Shown one piece after another: positions 59,051 to 64,000 of a DNA stretch of 64,000 bases. The translations under genes and the position numbers were made by a program. The notes under the pieces were generated by a model. It did no database searches. It was given only the letters and a program-made list of their open reading frames with translations, and had not been told where the DNA came from. This DNA comes from Buttiauxella massiliensis (lineage in GTDB: Bacteria > Pseudomonadota > Gammaproteobacteria > Enterobacterales > Enterobacteriaceae), in contig NZ_LR722648.1 of NCBI RefSeq assembly GCF_902500225.1, positions 327,676 to 391,675 on the forward strand. Reading direction: 5' to 3'. Positions within the stretch are counted from its first letter, which is position 1; each line of letters opens with the position of its first letter.

Positions 59051-61336
59051 ATGAATCAGAGTCTGCTGGTTACAAAACGTGACGGTCGCACTGAGCGTAT
59101 CGATCTGGATAAAATCCATCGAGTTCTGGATTGGGCCGCCGAAGGCTTAAATAACGTATCCGTATCACAGGTTGAACTGCGCTCGCACATCCAGTTTTAT
59201 GACGGCATCAAAACCTCTGACATTCATGAAACCATCATCAAAGCAGCAGCCGATTTAATCTCTCGCGAAGCGCCTGATTACCAGTATCTGGCTGCGCGTC
59301 TGGCTGTGTTCCATCTGCGCAAAAAAGCTTACGGTGAGTTCGAGCCGCCTAAACTCTATAACCATGTTGTGAAAATGGTTGAGATGGGCAAATACGATCA
59401 ACATCTGCTGGAAGACTACACGGAAGAAGAGTTCAAGCAGATGGACGATTACATCGACCACGAGCGCGACATGAGCTTCTCCTACGCGGCTGTAAAACAG
59501 CTCGAAGGTAAGTATCTGGTTCAGAACCGTGTCACCGGCGAAATCTACGAAAGCGCACAGTTCCTTTATATTCTGGTTGCCGCGTGCCTGTTCTCCGGCT
59601 ACCCGCGTGAAACCCGTCTGAGCTATGTGAAGCGTTTTTACGATGCGGTTTCTACCTTCAAAATTTCTCTGCCTACGCCGATTATGTCCGGCGTGCGTAC
59701 CCCGACTCGCCAGTTCAGCTCTTGTGTACTGATCGAGTGTGGCGACAGCCTGGATTCCATCAACGCCACTTCCAGCGCAATTGTGAAGTATGTTTCCCAA
59801 CGTGCAGGCATCGGCATCAACGCCGGTCGTATCCGTGCGCTGGGTAGCCCAATTCGCGGCGGTGAAGCGTTCCACACTGGCTGTATCCCGTTCTACAAAC
59901 ACTTCCAGACCGCAGTGAAATCCTGCTCTCAGGGCGGCGTGCGTGGCGGTGCTGCGACACTGTTCTACCCAATGTGGCACCTGGAAGTTGAAAGCTTGCT
60001 GGTACTGAAAAACAACCGTGGCGTTGAAGGCAACCGCGTACGCCACATGGATTACGGCGTGCAAATCAACAAACTGATGTACACCCGGTTGTTGAAAGGC
60101 GAAGACATTACGCTGTTCAGCCCGTCTGACGTTCCAGGTCTTTATGACGCATTCTTTGCCGACCAGGAAAAATTCGAGCAGCTGTATACCAAATACGAAA
60201 AAGACGACAGCATCCGCAAGCAACGTGTGAAAGCGGTTGAGCTGTTCTCACTGATGATGCAAGAACGTGCTTCAACTGGCCGTATCTATATTCAGAACGT
60301 TGACCATTGCAACACCCATAGCCCGTTTGACCCGGCTATCGCGCCAGTTCGCCAGTCTAACCTGTGCCTGGAAATCGCGCTGCCGACCAAACCACTGAAT
60401 GACATCAACGACGAAGACGGTGAAATTGCACTGTGTACGCTGTCTGCATTCAACCTGGGTGCTATCGAAAGCCTGGATGAGCTGGAAGAATTAGCGATCC
60501 TGGCTGTGCGTGCGCTGGATGCGCTCCTGGATTACCAGGACTACCCAATCATTGCCGCGAAACGCGGTGCGATGGGCCGTCGTACTCTGGGTGTTGGTGT
60601 AATTAACTTCGCTTACTATCTGGCGAAGAATGGCGTTCGTTACTCCGACGGCAGCGCCAACAACCTGACGCACAAAACCTTCGAAGCGATTCAGTACTAT
60701 TTGTTGAAAGCATCGAACGAATTGGCGAAAGAGCAAGGCCCTTGCCTGTGGTTCAACGAAACCACTTACGCAAAAGGCATTTTGCCAATCGACACCTACA
60801 AGAAAGATTTGGATGTGATCAGCAATGAGCCGCTGCATCTGGACTGGGAAGCGCTTCGTGAGTCGATTAAAACTCACGGCCTGCGTAACTCCACGCTTTC
60901 TGCTTTGATGCCGTCTGAAACCTCTTCGCAGATTTCTAACGCCACCAATGGTATCGAACCACCGCGCGGCCATATCAGCATTAAAGCGTCAAAAGACGGT
61001 ATCCTGCGCCAGGTTGTGCCAGATTACGAAACGCTGAAAGACAAATATGAGCTGCTGTGGGACCTGCCGAATAATGATGGTTACCTGCAATTAGTCGGTC
61101 TGATGCAGAAGTTTATCGATCAGTCGATCTCTGCAAACACCAACTACGACCCAACGCGCTTTGCGTCTGGTAAAGTGCCGATGCAGCAGTTGCTCAAAGA
61201 TTTGCTCACCGCCTATAAATTCGGTGTTAAAACGCTTTATTATCAGAACACCCGCGACGGCGCGGAAGATGCGCAAGACGACCTGGCGCCTTCAATCCAG
61301 GACGATGGCTGCGAAAGCGGCGCATGTAAAATCTAA
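59051..61336 (+). CDS. nrdA: NrdA, ribonucleoside-diphosphate reductase alpha subunit
   Basis: Catalytic subunit of class Ia ribonucleotide reductase, 761 residues as in E. coli. N-terminal ATP-cone (about 5-95, VTKRDGRTERIDLDKIHRVL). Active-site cysteines in SSCVLIECGD (C225), NLCLEIALP (C439) and ALCTLSAFN (C462), and the C-terminal thiol shuttle CESGACKI (C754, C759). Ribosome site weak (ACAGG). Control region with NrdR and DnaA sites upstream. A terminator-like hairpin separates it from nrdB. Confidence 0.97.
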   Translation: MNQSLLVTKRDGRTERIDLDKIHRVLDWAAEGLNNVSVSQVELRSHIQFYDGIKTSDIHETIIKAAADLISREAPDYQYLAARLAVFHLRKKAYGEFEPPKLYNHVVKMVEMGKYDQHLLEDYTEEEFKQMDDYIDHERDMSFSYAAVKQLEGKYLVQNRVTGEIYESAQFLYILVAACLFSGYPRETRLSYVKRFYDAVSTFKISLPTPIMSGVRTPTRQFSSCVLIECGDSLDSINATSSAIVKYVSQRAGIGINAGRIRALGSPIRGGEAFHTGCIPFYKHFQTAVKSCSQGGVRGGAATLFYPMWHLEVESLLVLKNNRGVEGNRVRHMDYGVQINKLMYTRLLKGEDITLFSPSDVPGLYDAFFADQEKFEQLYTKYEKDDSIRKQRVKAVELFSLMMQERASTGRIYIQNVDHCNTHSPFDPAIAPVRQSNLCLEIALPTKPLNDINDEDGEIALCTLSAFNLGAIESLDELEELAILAVRALDALLDYQDYPIIAAKRGAMGRRTLGVGVINFAYYLAKNGVRYSDGSANNLTHKTFEAIQYYLLKASNELAKEQGPCLWFNETTYAKGILPIDTYKKDLDVISNEPLHLDWEALRESIKTHGLRNSTLSALMPSETSSQISNATNGIEPPRGHISIKASKDGILRQVVPDYETLKDKYELLWDLPNNDGYLQLVGLMQKFIDQSISANTNYDPTRFASGKVPMQQLLKDLLTAYKFGVKTLYYQNTRDGAEDAQDDLAPSIQDDGCESGACKI

Positions 61337-61340
61337 CTTA

Positions 61341-61371
61341 AAATCCCCTCACCTTGCTGAGGGGATTTTTT
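61341..61371 (+). terminator. Terminator-like hairpin between nrdA and nrdB
   Basis: AAATCCCCTCA CCTTGC TGAGGGGATTTTTT: strong stem and six Ts, directly after nrdA and 25 bp before nrdB. It may work as a partial terminator or an mRNA processing stop that sets the NrdA:NrdB ratio. Confidence 0.75.
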
Positions 61372-61395
61372 CGACGCATTACAGGATTTAACCTC

Positions 61396-62526
61396 ATGGC
61401 TTACACCACTTTTTCACAGACGAAAAACGATCAGCTCGCAGAACCGATGTTCTTTGGCCAGTCGGTTAACGTGGCTCGCTACGATCAGCAAAAATATGAC
61501 ATCTTCGAAAAGCTGATTGAAAAGCAACTCTCCTTCTTCTGGCGTCCGGAAGAAGTGGACGTTTCCCGTGACCGTATCGACTATCAGGCGCTGCCCGATC
61601 ACGAAAAACACATCTTCATCAGCAACCTGAAATACCAGACGCTGCTGGACTCTATTCAGGGCCGCAGCCCAAACGTTGCTCTGCTGCCGCTGATTTCCAT
61701 CCCTGAGTTGGAAACCTGGGTTGAAACGTGGGCGTTTTCCGAAACCATCCACTCACGCTCTTACACCCATATCATCCGTAATATCGTTAACGATCCGGCG
61801 ATTGTGTTTGACGATATCGTGACTAACCAGGAAATTTTAAAGCGCGCAAAAGATATCTCCGGTTACTACGACCGTCTGATTGAGATGACCAGCTACTGGC
61901 ATCTGCTGGGTGAAGGTACGCACAACGTTAACGGCAAAACCGTGACCGTGAACCTGCGTGCGCTCAAGCGCCAACTCTATTTGTGCCTGATGAGCGTGAA
62001 CGCGCTGGAAGCGATTCGCTTCTACGTCAGCTTCGCTTGTTCCTTCGCATTCGCCGAACGTGAACTGATGGAAGGCAACGCGAAAATCATCAAGCTGATT
62101 GCCCGTGACGAAGCCCTGCACCTGACCGGCACTCAACACATGCTGAACCTGATGCGCTCTGGTGAAGACGACCCTGAAATGGCGGAAATCGCTCAGGAAT
62201 GCCGCCAGGAATGCTATGACCTGTTCGTACTGGCTGCCGAGCAAGAGAAAGAGTGGGCAAGCTACCTGTTCCGCGACGGCTCGATGATCGGTCTGAACAA
62301 AGATATTCTCTGCCAGTATGTTGATTACATTACCAACATCCGTATGCAGGCAGTCGGCCTGGATTTGCCATTCAAGACACGTTCAAACCCAATCCCATGG
62401 ATTAATGCATGGTTAGTTTCTGACAACGTGCAGGTCGCACCGCAAGAAGTAGAAGTGAGTTCTTATCTGGTAGGTCAGATTGATTCGAACGTTAACACCG
62501 ACGATTTAAGCGATTTCCAGCTGTAA
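61396..62526 (+). CDS. nrdB: NrdB, ribonucleoside-diphosphate reductase beta subunit
   Basis: Diiron-tyrosyl-radical subunit of class Ia reductase, 376 residues (E. coli length). The radical Tyr (Y122 of the mature numbering) is in SYTHIIRN, iron ligands in [22 protein letters not shown] and [21 protein letters not shown], and the C-terminal tail [10 protein letters not shown] that binds NrdA. ATG 61396 matches the family start. Three bases separate it from yfaE. Confidence 0.97.
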   Translation: MAYTTFSQTKNDQLAEPMFFGQSVNVARYDQQKYDIFEKLIEKQLSFFWRPEEVDVSRDRIDYQALPDHEKHIFISNLKYQTLLDSIQGRSPNVALLPLISIPELETWVETWAFSETIHSRSYTHIIRNIVNDPAIVFDDIVTNQEILKRAKDISGYYDRLIEMTSYWHLLGEGTHNVNGKTVTVNLRALKRQLYLCLMSVNALEAIRFYVSFACSFAFAERELMEGNAKIIKLIARDEALHLTGTQHMLNLMRSGEDDPEMAEIAQECRQECYDLFVLAAEQEKEWASYLFRDGSMIGLNKDILCQYVDYITNIRMQAVGLDLPFKTRSNPIPWINAWLVSDNVQVAPQEVEVSSYLVGQIDSNVNTDDLSDFQL

Positions 62527-62529
62527 TTT

Positions 62530-62784
62530 ATGAGCCGCATTACGCTACGAATCAGCGGAGCACAGCTCATTTCTGAAGAGAATCACCCTTCTTTGCTGGC
62601 GACACTGGAATCCCACCAGGTCGCCGTGGAATATCAGTGCCGGGAAGGTTATTGCGGCTCCTGCCGCATCCGGCTGACGGCAGGCGAAGTGAAGTGGCTT
62701 ACCGAACCGCTGGCGTTTATCCAGCCCGGTGAAATACTGCCCTGCTGCTGCCAGGCGCAGGGCGATATTGAGATAGAGATGTAA
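62530..62784 (+). CDS. yfaE: YfaE, [2Fe-2S] ferredoxin maintaining the NrdB radical
   Basis: An 84-residue plant-type ferredoxin that reduces the NrdB diiron site during cofactor maintenance. Cluster ligands in CREGYCGSC (three Cys) and LPCCCQ (one of the three). Nearly the same length as E. coli YfaE. Three bases after nrdB, so the same operon. In K-12 inaA and glpQ follow; here a terminator and then convergent glpT follow. Confidence 0.95.
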   Translation: MSRITLRISGAQLISEENHPSLLATLESHQVAVEYQCREGYCGSCRIRLTAGEVKWLTEPLAFIQPGEILPCCCQAQGDIEIEM

Positions 62785-62810
62785 AAAAACCTCCCGCGGA
62801 GGTTTTTTAT
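62784..62810. terminator. Bidirectional terminator between yfaE and glpT
   Basis: AAAAAAACCTCC CGC GGAGGTTTTTT: A-run, stem and T-run, so it can stop both the nrdAB-yfaE and glpT transcripts. Confidence 0.9.
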
Positions 62811-62820
62811 TTTTTGGGGA

Positions 62821-64000
62821 TTACTGACCTTCCCGCGCTTTCATTTCCTGATGATGTTTGTTTTCACCTACCATCACCACCAGCAGCAGAATCACGGCCA
62901 TAATACTGCCGCCTATCATCACCATAAAACCGCCGTCCCAGCCGAAGAAATCAACGGTATATCCGACAATGGCGCTCGCGGCGACCGACCCACCGAGGTA
63001 GCCGAACAAGCCGGTGAAGCCTGCTGCGGTTCCCGCTGCCTTTTTCGGTGCTAGCTCAAGCGCATGTAACCCAATTAACATGACCGGCCCGTAGATCAGG
63101 AAGCCAATGACAATCATGCACGCCATATCCACACCCGGATTTCCCGGCGGGTTCAGCCAGTAAACAATGGTCGCAATCGTCACCAGAATCATAAAGAACA
63201 CACCGGTTGCGCCACGGTTGCCTCTGAACACTTTGTCCGACATCCAGCCACACAGCAGCGTGCCAGGTATCCCCGCATACTCATAAAGGAAGTAGGCCCA
63301 CGAGGATTTATCTAACGCGAAGTGCTTCACTTCTTTCAGATACGTTGGTGACCAGTCGAGAATGCCATAGCGCAGCAGGTAAACAAAAACGTTGGCGATG
63401 GCGATGTACCACAGCAGGCGGTTCGGGAACACGTACTGCATAAAAATCTGCTTAGCCGTCAGTTCCTCTTCCGTTTTGTCGTTGTAGTCGTCCGGGTAAT
63501 CATTTTTGTACTCTTCGATTGGTGGCAGCCCGCAGGATTGCGGAGTATCGCGCATTAATGCAAAAGCAATCAGCGCCACCAGAATCGCCGCAAAGGCTGG
63601 CATATAAAGTGCCGCATGCCAGTCGTTAAACCACGCCATCCCGAGTAAGAACAGCAGTGGCGGCAAGCCACCGCCTACGTTATGCGCGCAATTCCAGACA
63701 GAAACAATTCCGCCACGCTCTTTCTTGGACCACCAGTGCACCATCGTGCGCCCACACGGCGGCCAGCCCATGCCCTGGAACCAGCCACATAAGAACAGCA
63801 GCACAAACATCACTGCGATGCTCGATGTCGCCCAGGGCACAAACCCCATAAATAGCATCACGGCTGCCGCCAGAATCAAACCGGCAGGTAAGAAAACGCG
63901 TGGATACGAGCGGTCAGAGACTGACCCCATGATGAATTTTGAAAAGCCGTAGGCGATAGAAATACCGGAAAGCGCGAATCCTAAATCCCCTCGCGAGAAA
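62821..64000 (-). CDS. glpT: GlpT, glycerol-3-phosphate/phosphate antiporter (5' partial)
   Basis: Major-facilitator antiporter importing glycerol-3-phosphate (and the antibiotic fosfomycin) in exchange for phosphate. The reading frame is open to base 64000 on the minus strand, so the first membrane helices and start are outside; the visible part (393 codons) begins at [20 protein letters not shown]. Recognisable: [10 protein letters not shown] (MFS loop 2-3 motif), [24 protein letters not shown], and the C-terminal [11 protein letters not shown]. In K-12 glpQ follows in the same operon; here the gene ends at the terminator before yfaE, so glpQ is not in this operon. Confidence 0.95.
   Translation of the reverse strand, partial: FSRGDLGFALSGISIAYGFSKFIMGSVSDRSYPRVFLPAGLILAAAVMLFMGFVPWATSSIAVMFVLLFLCGWFQGMGWPPCGRTMVHWWSKKERGGIVSVWNCAHNVGGGLPPLLFLLGMAWFNDWHAALYMPAFAAILVALIAFALMRDTPQSCGLPPIEEYKNDYPDDYNDKTEEELTAKQIFMQYVFPNRLLWYIAIANVFVYLLRYGILDWSPTYLKEVKHFALDKSSWAYFLYEYAGIPGTLLCGWMSDKVFRGNRGATGVFFMILVTIATIVYWLNPPGNPGVDMACMIVIGFLIYGPVMLIGLHALELAPKKAAGTAAGFTGLFGYLGGSVAASAIVGYTVDFFGWDGGFMVMIGGSIMAVILLLVVMVGENKHHQEMKAREGQ

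Noticed and set aside
59255..60223. A 322-codon frame antisense to nrdA
   Set aside because: Long only because of nrdA codon usage; nrdA is certain over this interval.

Overview
The window is a contiguous piece of an enterobacterial (Enterobacteriaceae, gamma-proteobacteria) chromosome. Nearly every gene can be matched to an Escherichia coli K-12 counterpart, and the regulatory sites are the enteric versions: micF beside ompC, a BirA operator between bioB and bioA, ModE operators, a Moco riboswitch, a LexA box before uvrB, NrdR boxes before nrdA and ERIC repeats. Codon use and gene order fit a relative of Buttiauxella, Kluyvera, Citrobacter or Enterobacter better than E. coli itself; I cannot fix the genus from sequence alone. 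GyrA carries Thr at position 83, as in some of these genera.

Left part (1-30.5 kb) is the E. coli 17-minute region: the ybhGFSR drug-export operon (5' end cut by the window), ybhQ, ybhP-clsB-ybhN, ybhL, the moaABCDE molybdopterin operon with Moco riboswitch and ModE operator, ybhK, uvrB, then an insertion not found in K-12 (an orphan UrtE-like ATPase behind a predicted NtrC/sigma54 promoter, and a HicA-like/HTH gene pair behind a perfect palindrome), then bioDCFB/bioA, a DJ-1/PfpI protein, ybhB, an intact phage-lambda attB core, ybhC, pgl, ybhA and modABC.

A breakpoint follows. Instead of acrZ/modEF, an AT-rich stretch leads into ibrA-ibrB (PAPS-reductase-like plus ParB-like) and mgtE, after which the order jumps to the E. 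coli 49-50-minute region: yojI, ada-alkB, apbE, ompC, micF, rcsD-rcsB, rcsC, atoSC, atoDAEB, an IS3-family relic, an ASCH-domain gene, gyrA, ubiG, nrdAB-yfaE and glpT (5' end cut by the window end). yfaL, inaA and glpQ, which K-12 has in this stretch, are missing here.

Functional links: molybdate uptake (modABC) and molybdopterin synthesis (moa) share ModE-type operators; the complete biotin operon is under one BirA operator; the Rcs phosphorelay (RcsC to RcsD to RcsB) and OmpR-controlled ompC/micF adjoin each other; the AtoSC two-component system sits next to its sigma54-dependent acetoacetate operon; nrdA, nrdB and yfaE together supply and maintain class Ia ribonucleotide reductase. Repeats (two ERIC copies, one of them a large composite with twin inverted inserts, and several REP-like hairpins) lie at gene ends. 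The least explained parts are the uvrB-bioD insertion and the ibrAB segment at the breakpoint.
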